NCBI RefSeq assembly: GCF_013410545.1
Contig: NZ_JACCFV010000001.1
Span: 3,224,001-3,288,000 of the forward strand
DNA length: 64,000 nucleotides
Reading direction: 5' to 3'
Source of the DNA: Pseudoclavibacter chungangensis
GTDB taxonomy: Bacteria; Actinomycetota; Actinomycetes; Actinomycetales; Microbacteriaceae
Shown here: positions 26,249 to 35,057 of the stretch, one piece after another
How the letters are laid out: every line of letters starts with the position of its first letter
Numbering within the stretch: position 1 is the first letter of the stretch
The notes under the pieces: model-generated
The model's database searches: none
What the model was told of the DNA's origin: nothing
The model's input: only the letters and a program-made list of their open reading frames with translations
Program-made: the position numbers and the translations under genes

Positions 26249-27982
26249 TCAGTTCTCGGCGGTGAGTTGCCAACCCGCCGCGTCGACGCGCTCGCGCCAG
26301 TAGCGGGCGTAGGCACCGTCATGAGCGAGCAGTTCGGCGTGCGTCCCCGCTTCACGGATGCCGCCCTCGCCGTCGAGCATGATGATGTGGTCGGCGGTCA
26401 TGATCGTCTGCAGACGGTGCGCGACGACGACGAGTGTGCGGTCGGCGCGCACCTGGTCGATCGCGTCGCCGATCGCGATCTCGTTGCCGATGTCGAGCGC
26501 GGCGGTCGCCTCGTCGAGCAGCACGATCGGGGCGTCCTTGAGGAGCGCGCGGGCGATCGAGACGCGCTGGCGCTCGCCGCCGGAGAGGTTCGAGCCGCCC
26601 TCGCCCACGCGCGCGTCCCAGCCACCCGGCAGCCGCTCGACGATCTCGTCGACGCGTGCCCGGGTGGCGGCGGCGACGACCTCGTCGCGGGAGAGGTCGG
26701 GGTTGCCGATCCAGATGTTGTTGATGATGGAGTCGTCGAAGAGGTACACGTCCTGGAAGACGGGCGCGACGGCACTCTCGACGGCATCGGTGCCGAGCTC
26801 GGGCACGGGGATGCCGCCGATCGAGACGGTGCCGCCCTCCGGGTCGTAGAACCTCGCGATGAGCTTCGTGATCGTGGTCTTACCGGACCCCGAGGGGCCG
26901 ACGATCGCGGTCATGCGTCCGCCGGGTGCGGTGAACGTGAGGTGTTCGAGGACGGGCGGGCCACCGTAGCCGAACGTGACGTCGTCGAACGTGATCGTGT
27001 GCCCGTCCGGGGTCGCGGGCGTGGCGGGCTCGGGGAGCCGGTCGACGGCGGCCAGCCGGTCGAGCTGGTCGAGTGTCGTCTTCGCGACCGCGACGCCGCC
27101 ACCGAGCGAGCCCGAGTTCGCGATGGGCTCCGTGAACCGCACGCCGAGCACGAGCAGCGCGATGAGGGTGGCCGGGTCGAGCGAGCCCCCGATCGCGAGG
27201 TAGGCGCCGAGCACGATGACGACGGTGAGCGAGAGCTGCACGACGCCGCCGAAGGTCGCGATCCCGGCACCGCCCGTGATGAGCAGTCCGCGGTAGGCGC
27301 GGTGCTGGTGCTGCAGCGATTCCTCGACGAGCCGGTCGGCGACCGAGCCCTCACCGGCCGTCCGCAGTGCGGGCTGGACACGAGCGAACTCGATGACGCG
27401 GGCCGACGCCTCGCCGACCGCCTCCTGGTGGGCGATGTCGTCGCGCTCCATGCCCGTGCGCAGCCAGCGGTAGACGAACCACATGACGGGCACCGTCGCG
27501 GTCATCGCGAGCGCCAGCCGCCAGTCGAAGGCGTACATGCCGACGAGGACGGTCGCGGGCGTGATGAAGCCCGTGAGCATGAGGCGCACGATCGAGTACG
27601 GCGTGGACGACACGAACATCGCGCCCTGTGTGGCGATGTGCGACATGCTGCCGGAGCGATCGGTCGCGAACCACGCGATGGGCAGTTCGACGAGCCGGTC
27701 GCCGAGCCGCGTGAGGAGGGAGTCGAGGAGTTCGGTGCTCGCCTTCATACCGATCTGGCTCGCGAACCAGAAGGCGCCGACGTAGAGGACGGCGACGACG
27801 CCGAGCGCGATGAGCCAGGTGCCGACGGTCGCGAGATCGCCGGCCATGAACGCCCGCAGGACGGGCACGAGCATGAGGAACGCGATGCCCTGCAGGATCG
27901 CGGTCGCGACGATGAAGACGAGCTCGGTGACGAGCAGCCGTCGGGCGCTCGGGGATGCGTACTGGAGGAGTCGGCGGATCAT
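26249..27982 (-). CDS. ABC half-transporter, IrtB/YbtQ-like
   Basis: A 577-residue protein with a six-helix exporter-fold membrane domain (residues 1-300) and a C-terminal ATPase: Walker A GPSGSGKT, signature LSGGERQR, Walker B IVLLDEATAALD. The ATG at 27982 overlaps the stop of the upstream half-transporter (ATGA), so the two form a heterodimer. Despite the exporter fold, IrtAB and YbtPQ relatives import ferric siderophores. The iron box and the ECF genes downstream support that role here. Confidence 0.85.
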   Translation of the reverse strand: MIRRLLQYASPSARRLLVTELVFIVATAILQGIAFLMLVPVLRAFMAGDLATVGTWLIALGVVAVLYVGAFWFASQIGMKASTELLDSLLTRLGDRLVELPIAWFATDRSGSMSHIATQGAMFVSSTPYSIVRLMLTGFITPATVLVGMYAFDWRLALAMTATVPVMWFVYRWLRTGMERDDIAHQEAVGEASARVIEFARVQPALRTAGEGSVADRLVEESLQHQHRAYRGLLITGGAGIATFGGVVQLSLTVVIVLGAYLAIGGSLDPATLIALLVLGVRFTEPIANSGSLGGGVAVAKTTLDQLDRLAAVDRLPEPATPATPDGHTITFDDVTFGYGGPPVLEHLTFTAPGGRMTAIVGPSGSGKTTITKLIARFYDPEGGTVSIGGIPVPELGTDAVESAVAPVFQDVYLFDDSIINNIWIGNPDLSRDEVVAAATRARVDEIVERLPGGWDARVGEGGSNLSGGERQRVSIARALLKDAPIVLLDEATAALDIGNEIAIGDAIDQVRADRTLVVVAHRLQTIMTADHIIMLDGEGGIREAGTHAELLAHDGAYARYWRERVDAAGWQLTAEN

Positions 27983-29835
27983 GACTCTGCCCCTTCCGGC
28001 AGCGTGCGGGCGTGATTGGACTGGTAGTCGGCCCACATGGCGGCGAAGCGGCCGCCCGCGGCGACGAGTTCGGCGTGCGTGCCGCGTTCGACGATGCGGC
28101 CCTCGTCGAGCACGAGGATCTGATCGGCACCGACGATCGCGTGGAGGCGATGGGCGATGACGAGGACCGTGCGCTTCACGGCGAGGGTACTCAGCGCCGC
28201 CTGGATCGCGGACTCGGAGTCGGGGTCGGCGAACGCCGTGGCCTCGTCGAGCACGAGCACGGGTGCGTCGGCGAGCAGGGCGCGGGCGATCGTGACGCGC
28301 TGCGCCTCGCCGCCCGAGAGGTTCGCGTCGTCGCCGACGACCGAGTCGTAACCGCGCTCGAAGCGGAGGATGCGGTCGTGGATCTGCGCGGCGGTCGCCG
28401 CACGCTCGACCTCCTCGTCGCTCGCGTCGGGGCGCGTGAGTCGGATGTTGTCGCGCAGGCTCGCGCGCAGGAGTTGCACGTCCTGGAACACGAAGCCGAC
28501 CTGTCGGTAGAGCTCGGCGGTCGGCACCTCGCGCACGTCGGCGGCACCGATCGCGACGTGACCGGTGTCGACGTCGTAGAACCGGGGCACGAGCTTCGCG
28601 AGGGTCGACTTGCCGGATCCCGAGGCGCCGACGAGCGCGGTGACCGTGCCGGGCGGGCAAGTCGCCCCGATCTCGTCGAGCACGCGGTGCTCGCCGTCGT
28701 AGCTGAAGCCGACGTCGACGAGTTCGACCGAACCCGAGGCGGGCGTGGTCGGTGTCGTCGGCCGGGGCACGGTGGGGAGTGCGAGGAATCCTGTCAGCGA
28801 TTGCTGCGCCTTGACGGCGTTGCGCAGGAACTGGGCGGAGTTGCCGAGCTTCATGAGCGGTCCGGTGAGGCCGAGGCCGAGCAGCGCGCCGGGGAGCACG
28901 TCGATGGGGTCGGCCGCGCCTGCGCCGACGAGCCAGAGCCCGGCGGCGAGCAGCCAGAGGAGGACGACGACGGGTGAGGTGACGATCTCGATGATCGTGA
29001 AGATGACGGCCGTGTCCCGCGTCCACGTGCCGACGAACTCGACGTAGCCGTCCTGTTGCTCGCGGTAGCGGCGGTGACTGCGGCCGACCTGCCCGAAGCG
29101 CTTGACGACGGCGATGCCCTGCACGAACTCGACGGTCGCATTGGCGAGGCGCTCCGAGGCCTGCTCGTACTGCGCGTACTTCTCTTCCCCGCCCCGCATC
29201 ATGAGCGGGTACAGCAGGACGGTCACGACGAGCGGCACGAGGGCCGCGAGGGCGAGCTGCCACTGCACCGCGAACAGGGAGACGAGGCTGATGAGCGGCA
29301 CGGCGACCGCGGTGATGACGTCCTGGATCGCGTGCGCGACGAGCTGGTGGAGGGCGACGACGTCGTTCTCGACGAGCTTGCGCACGGTTCCGGAGGCGCG
29401 CCGGTCGAACCATCCGAGCGGCAGCCGCTCGAGGTGACGGATGATGCTCCGCCGGAGCGAGAGCTGCAGTTCGGCGTCCGCCAGGTGGCTCACCATCCCG
29501 GAGGCGAACGCGGCGACGAAGCTGACGAGGAGTGCCCCCACGGCGACCGCGACGACGATCCACACCCGGCCGGCATCGATCGGCGCGCCCGAGAGCGCGG
29601 GCAGCACGGCGCGCGCGAGCTCGACGATCGCGATGAACGGGACGATGCTCGCCACCGCGCCGATGAGACTTAGCAGGATGATGCCGGCGAGGCTACCGCG
29701 CACGGGGTCGAAGAACCCTCCCTCACCGTCGGCCGGTGCCGTGCGACCCTTCCCTCGCGCGGGACCGCTCCCGACCTCCGCCGCCGGGGCGTCCGCCCCG
29801 GGCGACACCTGCGTCTCGGCATCCGCATCCGACAC
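27979..29835 (-). CDS. ABC half-transporter, IrtA/YbtP-like
   Basis: A 618-residue protein. A 40-residue polar leader is followed by the exporter-fold membrane domain and an ATPase with Walker A GASGSGKST and signature LSGGEAQR. The Walker B region is LVLDEATAFADPDSE; the AFADP variant in place of ALD is typical of the IrtA/YbtP-type siderophore transporters. There is no siderophore-reductase domain at the N-terminus as in mycobacterial IrtA. It starts at GTG as the first gene of the six-gene operon, opposite TetR across the iron box. Confidence 0.85.
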   Translation of the reverse strand: MSDADAETQVSPGADAPAAEVGSGPARGKGRTAPADGEGGFFDPVRGSLAGIILLSLIGAVASIVPFIAIVELARAVLPALSGAPIDAGRVWIVVAVAVGALLVSFVAAFASGMVSHLADAELQLSLRRSIIRHLERLPLGWFDRRASGTVRKLVENDVVALHQLVAHAIQDVITAVAVPLISLVSLFAVQWQLALAALVPLVVTVLLYPLMMRGGEEKYAQYEQASERLANATVEFVQGIAVVKRFGQVGRSHRRYREQQDGYVEFVGTWTRDTAVIFTIIEIVTSPVVVLLWLLAAGLWLVGAGAADPIDVLPGALLGLGLTGPLMKLGNSAQFLRNAVKAQQSLTGFLALPTVPRPTTPTTPASGSVELVDVGFSYDGEHRVLDEIGATCPPGTVTALVGASGSGKSTLAKLVPRFYDVDTGHVAIGAADVREVPTAELYRQVGFVFQDVQLLRASLRDNIRLTRPDASDEEVERAATAAQIHDRILRFERGYDSVVGDDANLSGGEAQRVTIARALLADAPVLVLDEATAFADPDSESAIQAALSTLAVKRTVLVIAHRLHAIVGADQILVLDEGRIVERGTHAELVAAGGRFAAMWADYQSNHARTLPEGAES

Positions 29836-29889
29836 GTGTCACACTCCTGTCCATCCACAGTTCTTGAGAACGATTATCGACTATACGCC

Positions 29890-29940
29890 GAACACTGTTC
29901 TAATCGAACACGAGTCGCGTGCCTTAGGCAAGCCTTACCT
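29890..29940. promoter_or_regulatory. DtxR/IdeR-type iron box and adjacent palindromes
   Basis: TTAGGCAAGCCTTACCT (29924-29940) matches the 19-bp DtxR consensus TTAGGTTAGGCTAACCTAA at 16 of 19 positions by my count, allowing W and S at degenerate sites. GAACACTGTTC (29890-29900) is a perfect 11-bp palindrome, and GTTCTAATCGAAC overlaps it; these may be TetR sites. All lie in the 162-bp divergent region between the transporter operon and the TetR gene. Confidence 0.7.
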
Positions 29941-29997
29941 CGACCGGGTTCACATGTCGCATCACGCACACTGGTACGCGTCGAGAGGAGCTGCGCC

Positions 29998-30735
29998 ATG
30001 GCCGGTACGTCCGCGAGCCCGTTCCACGTCGGCCTCACCCCCGCCCGCGTGATCGATTGCGCGCTCGAGCTCACGGGCGAATCGCACCTGTTCGGGTGGT
30101 CGATCCGCGATCTCGCAGGGCGTCTCGGGGTCGCACCGTCGGTCGTGTACCACCACGTCGGCGGGCGGGACCTGCTCGCGCGGCACGTCGTCGACCGGGT
30201 CGTCTCGCGCATGGTCGCGCCGAGCGCCGCGCTCCCCTGGCAGGACTGGTTCCGCGCACTCCTGCACGACGCCTACGACGTCGTGACGCCGTACCCGGGG
30301 GTCGCGAAGTGGCTGCTGATGCACGGCCCGACCTTCGATTCGGTCGTGTCGATCGTCGATCTCGGCACGTCCAAGCTCGCGGAGGCCGGCTTCGGCGAGC
30401 GCACCGCCCAGGCGTACTCCGCCCTGCTGAACAATGCGATGCTCACGGTCGGCATGGGTGACGACCGCCTCGTGCACGAGGAGGACGGCCCGCGCGACCA
30501 CGCGACGATGATGACGGAGTTCCGAGTGATGTCGACGACGAGCCCGGGGTTCACGGCGCTCGCCGAGCAGATGATGCCGGCGTTCGTCGTCGGTGGTGAC
30601 GAGGCGGCGCGAGGTCGGCGCGCGTACTACGACTTCGTCGTCGAGACGACCGTCGCCGGGCTCGCCGTCCTGCTCGCGGCATCCGACCCTGCTCACGACG
30701 CGACGGGATCAACCGAGTTCGATACCGCGCACTGA
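29998..30735 (+). CDS. TetR-family regulator
   Basis: A 245-residue protein. The helix-turn-helix is LFGWSIRDLAGRLGVAPSVVYHHVGGRDLLARHV (about residues 32-65), ending in the YxHVxxxxxL pattern of the family. The C-terminal ligand domain is all-helical with no obvious ligand. The ATG has GAGAGGAG upstream; longer in-frame starts would run through the iron box. It diverges from the siderophore-type operon and probably regulates it together with the iron repressor. Confidence 0.87.
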   Translation: MAGTSASPFHVGLTPARVIDCALELTGESHLFGWSIRDLAGRLGVAPSVVYHHVGGRDLLARHVVDRVVSRMVAPSAALPWQDWFRALLHDAYDVVTPYPGVAKWLLMHGPTFDSVVSIVDLGTSKLAEAGFGERTAQAYSALLNNAMLTVGMGDDRLVHEEDGPRDHATMMTEFRVMSTTSPGFTALAEQMMPAFVVGGDEAARGRRAYYDFVVETTVAGLAVLLAASDPAHDATGSTEFDTAH

Positions 30736-30845
30736 TGCCGTTCGGTCCGACGCTCCCCAGCCTGTCGCCGGCCTCCCCAACCCGTCGCCGGCACCGCCGC
30801 CCGGCCGCCCTGTGGACAACTCTCCGACCACGGAGCACCCCACCG

Positions 30846-30884
30846 TAGGGTGCGAGCACACTCCGACCAGCCAGGGAGGCCGGC
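30846..30884 (+). promoter_or_regulatory. Promoter of P-M unit 1
   Basis: TAGGGT (30846-30851) lies 33 nt before the ATG, with AGGGAGG as ribosome-binding site. The same element recurs at the same distance before P2 and P3. No clear -35 box is visible. The TGTGGACAACTC upstream (30811-30822) is also conserved before P2. Confidence 0.6.
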
Positions 30885-31403
30885 ATGACCGAGTCCGCTT
30901 TCGGTGACACGTTCCCACCCTTCGACGGCACCGCCGACACCCTCGTGCGCAGCATCGTCACCTACCTCGTCGAGAGCACCGACACCCCGGACGACACACC
31001 GGAACGACTCGAACGCACGCTCGGCATCGCGCTTCGGGAACTGGAGGGAAGCGCTGTCGCCTCCGTCCACCTGAACCCGCACCCATGGCGGGCATCGGTT
31101 GTGTTCGATCCGATCGGCATCACCGGCCCGAGTGTCACACTTCAGATCGACACCACCGAGAACGACGCCGTGCTCCCGTTCCCGACCGTGGGCTCGCTCG
31201 ACAGCGAGGGGATCGCCGATGTCATGCGGGAGCACGGGTTCCATCTCGTGGACCGAGGCAGCGCGCACGGACGTTTCGACGGCCGCTCCTTCGCTCGTGG
31301 GAACGTGAAGGGGTTCCTGGCCGTCCGGGGCCGGTCCCTCGAGGAACCGAACCGCAAGGTGGTCAACCACATCTCGGCTCGATGGACGAACGGCGATGAC
31401 TGA
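30885..31403 (+). CDS. P1: small partner protein of the metalloprotease array (unrecognised)
   Basis: I do not recognise this 172-residue protein. Its first 48 or so residues (FGDTFPPFDGTADTLVRSIV, then TYLVESTDTPDDTPERLERT) are nearly identical to P2 and P3. The remainder diverges but keeps a common plan: a short beta-rich block (PSVTLQID), a glycine-containing GF...HGxF motif, and a final V-x-HISARW. It has no signal peptide, membrane segment or enzyme motif and is acidic. It overlaps the protease gene by 8 bp (ATGACTGA), so the two are coupled. Candidate roles are immunity protein, chaperone or specificity adaptor for the protease. Confidence 0.8.
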   Translation: MTESAFGDTFPPFDGTADTLVRSIVTYLVESTDTPDDTPERLERTLGIALRELEGSAVASVHLNPHPWRASVVFDPIGITGPSVTLQIDTTENDAVLPFPTVGSLDSEGIADVMREHGFHLVDRGSAHGRFDGRSFARGNVKGFLAVRGRSLEEPNRKVVNHISARWTNGDD

Positions 31404-32598
31404 CCAGGGCGACCCGAGTACGCTCCTCGCGTCCGACCGGCAAACGTCACGACCCCGCCGGGTCATCGAGCAGCTGGCCCGTGCTTCTCGCTACGTGAGA
31501 CATCAACTGGAAAGCGCCACTTCCGAGGACAGGCTCCGAACACTGCGCGTATCCACCGACCCCGGAGCCGCAAACATGGCCGCCTACTTCAATCCCAACG
31601 ACCGCAGCATCGTCATCGATCGCTCGGTCACCGACACCGAAGAACTGAATGGCCTCGCATTCATCGTCGGCCACGAATTACGACACGCCCTCAACGGCCC
31701 CGACATGGAGCGAGAACTGCACGCCTTTTCACAAAGAACCCGATTCGCAGCAGCGAGGGGGCTCGACTACACCGCGGCCATGTCGGGGATATTGCAAGCC
31801 ACACGCATCGATGAGGCAACCGCGAACATCGCCGGCTGGAACGCGTACGTCGACACCACAGCGACACTCGTGGGCCATGCACCGACCGCCCTGCAATTGT
31901 CGGGTCACTGGCAAGCCGATGTCGTGCTCGAACGTGCCGACAGCGGCGGGGCGAAGTTCAGAGCCGGCTACACCAGCACGGAGGACATGTTCTTGGCAGA
32001 AACGGCCACATCGGTCGAGACCATGGCACGTCGGTTCTACGATCGCCCGGGCGCGCTCACGGGTCTCGGCCCTTTGGGCGATTCCGACTACCTGCACTAT
32101 TACGCCGCGTGGGCGATCGGGCACATCGGTGAGGTACACGTCGCCTACCAGCCGTACCGGGACGAGATGCGTCGCCGGCAGGGCCACAACCCGCGAGCTG
32201 CGGGCCCCTTGGGTCTCGATCCGCTTGCGCTCCCGTTCGAGAATCTCGGTATCGAGACCGGGCAGCTCCATCGCACCGGCATCGATTTCGGGGGCACACA
32301 GCACATTCCGTTCCTCGACATCGGAACGTCGAGGACGGGGTTCCTCACCGCAACCGATCCGAAACGACTTCCACCCCTACCGCTCCCCCGCCCGGTCCTC
32401 GACATGCGGGAGCGGATCACTGCGCCCTCTCTCGACGAACGAGCGACCCCACGGAGCGCGACACGAGCTCCCGGCAGCCGGAACGCGCAAGCGATCTCCG
32501 GCGAATCCGCCGTCGTGCGTGCCCGACGCACCACGACACCACGGACCGTCGCGCGCACCGGCACGACGACGCGCACGCCACGAGGACACGACCGCTGA
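31396..32598 (+). CDS. M1: HExxH zinc metalloprotease of the P-M array
   Basis: A 400-residue protein of unknown family. VGHELRHALN gives a zincin HExxH (His93, Glu94, His97), and DEATANIAGWNA supplies a likely third ligand, Glu140, 43 residues after His97. M3 keeps exactly the same spacing. The C-terminal 200 residues (from IGEVHVAYQPYRDEMRRRQG) are almost identical to M3 at the DNA level and end in an Arg/Thr-rich tail. The N-terminal half differs strongly. Codons such as TTA and ATA occur, unusual for this genome, which suggests transfer. There is no signal peptide, so it would act in the cytosol or be delivered by an unseen route. Confidence 0.8.
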   Translation: MTDQGDPSTLLASDRQTSRPRRVIEQLARASRYVRHQLESATSEDRLRTLRVSTDPGAANMAAYFNPNDRSIVIDRSVTDTEELNGLAFIVGHELRHALNGPDMERELHAFSQRTRFAAARGLDYTAAMSGILQATRIDEATANIAGWNAYVDTTATLVGHAPTALQLSGHWQADVVLERADSGGAKFRAGYTSTEDMFLAETATSVETMARRFYDRPGALTGLGPLGDSDYLHYYAAWAIGHIGEVHVAYQPYRDEMRRRQGHNPRAAGPLGLDPLALPFENLGIETGQLHRTGIDFGGTQHIPFLDIGTSRTGFLTATDPKRLPPLPLPRPVLDMRERITAPSLDERATPRSATRAPGSRNAQAISGESAVVRARRTTTPRTVARTGTTTRTPRGHDR

Positions 32599-32746
32599 AC
32601 GAACCCGACAGCACCGGGGCACGTTCGTGAGTCCACCTCGAACGTGTCGACGCAGGGAGCACCCCGCCGAATCGCCGCCCGAAAAAAGCGGCTCTTCGGA
32701 CATTCGGTGGGGGTGAGGCTCGCCGGGTGATGGTCGGCGGGTAGGG

Positions 32747-32802
32747 GTCGAGGTCCCCGAGGATCAGTAGCGCCAACTGCTGCTCCAACCGAGGACCTCG
32801 AC
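32747..32802 (+). promoter_or_regulatory. Stem-loop leader abutting the transposase start
   Basis: GTCGAGGTCC (32747-32756) pairs with GGACCTCGAC (32793-32802), ending exactly at the GTG start codon (32803). The second ISL3 copy has a similar structure in the same place, so it may limit transposase translation. Confidence 0.5.
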
Positions 32803-34122
32803 GTGTCTCACGATAGTTCGGGGTGCGCTGACGCGTGCTCCGCCGCCTGCCCGTGTTCCCGCTGCGACTTGCTGCTCGGCCTCGATGGGGTCCATGTCGA
32901 GGACGTTGACCGCCGTGACGGGCTGCTGATCGTGACCGTCTCGAGCCCGGCGGCACCGACCGGCTGCCCGTCGTGCGGGGTCGTCGCGACCGGCCGCGGA
33001 CGTCGCCGACGGGTGCTTCATGATGTGCCCGGCGTGACGCGGGTGCGGATCGTGTGGCGGCAGCGGGTCTGGCGGTGCGACGAGGTGGGATGCGTGCGAC
33101 GGACGTTCGTGGAGCAGCTCCCGGGTCTGGTGGCCCGGCGCGGGTCGATCACCACGCGCGCCGTCGGCTGGGCGATCGGGCAGCTGCGCCGCGAGCACGC
33201 CACCGTGCACGGTATCGCCCGTCAGCTCGGAACGTCGTGGAAGACGGTGTGGCGGGCCGTCGAGCCCGAGCTGGTCAAACTGGCTGAGGACGAGTCCCGG
33301 TTCGAGAACGTCACCACCCTCGGCGTCGATGAGCACATCTGGCATCACGTCGACCCCCGAAAGCGCGGCCCGAAGGAACTGACCGGGATGGTCGATCTCA
33401 GCCGCGACAGCACCGGAAAGACGCGGGCCAGGCTGCTCGACCTCGTGCCCGGCCGCTCCGGGAAGGCCTACGCGTCCTGGCTCGCCGAACGCGGCGAAGC
33501 GTTCCGGCAGAACGTGAAGGTCGCAGCTCTTGACCCGTTCGCCGGCTACAAGACCGCGATCGACGACAAGCTCGAAGACGCCACGGCCGTGCTGGACGCG
33601 TTCCACGTCGTCAAGCTCGGCACCGCCGCTGTGGACGAGGTCCGCCGCCGCGTCCAGCAAGACACCCTCGGGCATCGCGGACGGACCGGCGACCCGCTCT
33701 ACGGGATCCAGACCATCCTCCGCGCCGGCGCCGAGAACCTCACCGAGAAGCAGCGGACCAGGCTCGCGGCAGCGATCGAGGCCGACCCCGCGCACGACGA
33801 GGTGTTCGTCGCATGGCAGTGCGCCCAGCAACTGCGTTCCGCCTACCACCAGAAGGACCTCGTCGAGGGGCGGCGGATCGCCGAGAAGGTCGTCGACACA
33901 TTCCACACCTGCCCGATCCCCGAGATCGCCCGCCTCGGCCGCACCCTCCGCCGCTGGCAGGCAGCGTTCCTGGCCTACTTCACGACCGGACGATCATCGA
34001 ACGGCGGCACCGAGGCCGTCAACGGGATCATCGAGCTCCACCGCCGCCTCGCCAGAGGGTTCCGCAACCGTCACAACTACCGACTCCGCATGCTCCTCGC
34101 CGCCGGCGGACTCACCCCATGA
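32803..34122 (+). CDS. ISL3-family transposase (copy A)
   Basis: A 439-residue transposase. The N-terminal zinc-ribbon has CSRCD and GCPSCGVV, followed by a helix-turn-helix (VHGIARQLGTSWKTVWRAV). The DDE residues are in LGVDEHIWHH, AALDPFAGY and SSNGGTEAVNG. It is full length, so the element may be active. It shares large blocks with copy B (for example RARLLDLVPGRS and DAFHVVKLGTAAVD) but is clearly a different ISL3 subtype. Confidence 0.95.
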   Translation: MSHDSSGCADACSAACPCSRCDLLLGLDGVHVEDVDRRDGLLIVTVSSPAAPTGCPSCGVVATGRGRRRRVLHDVPGVTRVRIVWRQRVWRCDEVGCVRRTFVEQLPGLVARRGSITTRAVGWAIGQLRREHATVHGIARQLGTSWKTVWRAVEPELVKLAEDESRFENVTTLGVDEHIWHHVDPRKRGPKELTGMVDLSRDSTGKTRARLLDLVPGRSGKAYASWLAERGEAFRQNVKVAALDPFAGYKTAIDDKLEDATAVLDAFHVVKLGTAAVDEVRRRVQQDTLGHRGRTGDPLYGIQTILRAGAENLTEKQRTRLAAAIEADPAHDEVFVAWQCAQQLRSAYHQKDLVEGRRIAEKVVDTFHTCPIPEIARLGRTLRRWQAAFLAYFTTGRSSNGGTEAVNGIIELHRRLARGFRNRHNYRLRMLLAAGGLTP

Positions 34123-34151
34123 CCCCCACCAGATGTCCGAAGAGCCAAAAA

Positions 34152-34200
34152 AGCCGGGTTGTTGCTACCGGGCCGCGGGCCGGGTAGCAACAACCCGGCT
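34152..34200. repeat. Recurrent hairpin element, copy 3
   Basis: The arms AGCCGGGTTGTTGCTACC (34152-34169) and GGTAGCAACAACCCGGCT (34183-34200) are intact; the centre is imperfect. The ISL3 element inserted at its left edge, duplicating the first bases. It originally terminated the P1-M1 unit. Confidence 0.85.
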
Positions 34201-34354
34201 CGATGAGCACGCGACACGAGACGATCTTCCCCGGAACTTCCCGAGCGCGGGTCGTCGCCGACGCCGTCTCGCCGCGGCCTCGCGAGTTCGCCTCGATCGC
34301 GGCGCTCGACCACCCCGCCTGTGGACAACTCGTGGCTCGCGGAGCACCCCACCG

Positions 34355-34393
34355 TAGGGTGCGAGCACACTCCGACCAGACAGGGAGGCCGGC
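34355..34393 (+). promoter_or_regulatory. Promoter of P2
   Basis: TAGGGT (34355-34360) lies 33 nt before the ATG with AGGGAGG, nearly base for base as before P1. The roughly 150 bp between the hairpin and this promoter hold no gene. Confidence 0.6.
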
Positions 34394-34927
34394 ATGACCG
34401 AGTCCGCTTTCGGTGACACGTTCCCACCCTTCGACGGCACCGCCGACACCCTCGTGCGCAGCATCGTCACCTACCTCGTCGAGAGCACCGACACCCCAGA
34501 CGACACACCGGAACGACTCGAACGCACGCTCGGCATGGCCCTTCACGCTTCGGCCGCGCCGGGCAGACCACCCAGGTACTCGGGCAGCGTGCGACTGCAG
34601 CCGCAGTGGCGCGGGGTGGTGACCTTCACGCCGTCGAACTCGCCGGACCCGGCACTCACCCTTCAATTCGACGATGCGGCGGAAGACGAGTCGGTTGCCG
34701 AGTCGCCCGCTTTCCAACTCGTCGACCTCGAGTCGGTCACCGCAGCGTTCGAGAACGACGGGTTCTCGTGCACCCCTCGATACGGACTGCACGGCACCTT
34801 CGGTGGAGCGTTCGCACATCGCGGGGCACTTGTCGTCGCCCTGACCGCACGCCCGTCAGCTGACACGGCCCCGCTCCGTCGTTTCGTCACACATGTTTCA
34901 GCGACCTGGGGGCTCGAGCATGACTGA
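34394..34927 (+). CDS. P2: orphan partner protein of the metalloprotease array
   Basis: A 177-residue paralogue of P1. The first 48 residues are almost identical. It then diverges (RGVVTFTPSNSPDPALTLQF, later GFSCTPRYGLHGTFGGAFAH) and ends RRFVTHVSATWGLEHD. It overlaps a remnant start of a protease gene, but that partner is lost, so P2 is an orphan. An intact orphan partner beside a deleted protease is what would be expected if the partner is the protective member of the pair; that is inference. Confidence 0.78.
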   Translation: MTESAFGDTFPPFDGTADTLVRSIVTYLVESTDTPDDTPERLERTLGMALHASAAPGRPPRYSGSVRLQPQWRGVVTFTPSNSPDPALTLQFDDAAEDESVAESPAFQLVDLESVTAAFENDGFSCTPRYGLHGTFGGAFAHRGALVVALTARPSADTAPLRRFVTHVSATWGLEHD

Positions 34928-35057
34928 CCGTGTGGCCAACCTTCTCGCGCCCGACGACGATTCGAATGGTCTCCGACGGGCGAACGCGAGGCGATTAGTG
35001 TGCGAGCTCACTCCGACCAGCCAGGGAGGCCTGCATGACCGACGTCGCATTCGGTGA
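34920..35057 (+). pseudogene. Remnant 5' end of a second metalloprotease gene (M2 stub)
   Basis: An ATG overlaps the P2 stop exactly as M1 overlaps P1. The frame begins MTDRVANLLAPDDDSNGLRR, similar to the M3 start MTDPRHNLLPLDG. After about 27 codons it runs into the promoter of P3 and stops at 35057. The catalytic part is gone. The junction falls near TTAGTGTGCGAG (34995-35006), where stub DNA meets the conserved promoter block, so a deletion or unequal crossover fused unit 2 to unit 3. Confidence 0.72.
34996..35034 (+). promoter_or_regulatory. Promoter of P3
   Basis: TAGTGT (34996-35001) is 33 nt before the ATG, with AGGGAGG as ribosome-binding site. It matches the P1 and P2 promoters downstream of the -10 box, but the upstream conserved bases are replaced by the M2 stub. 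Confidence 0.55.

Larger units (their letters stand above)
32690..34146 (+). mobile_element. ISL3-family insertion sequence, copy A, with 8-bp target duplication
   Basis: Both ends begin GGCTCTTCGGACAT and continue with GGTGGGGGT after two mismatched bases, giving terminal inverted repeats of about 25 bp. The 1457-bp element is flanked by a perfect 8-bp duplication AAAAAAGC (32682-32689 and 34147-34154), the length expected for ISL3. Removing it restores the A-tract and left arm of the recurrent hairpin, so it inserted into the terminator of M1. Confidence 0.93.
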
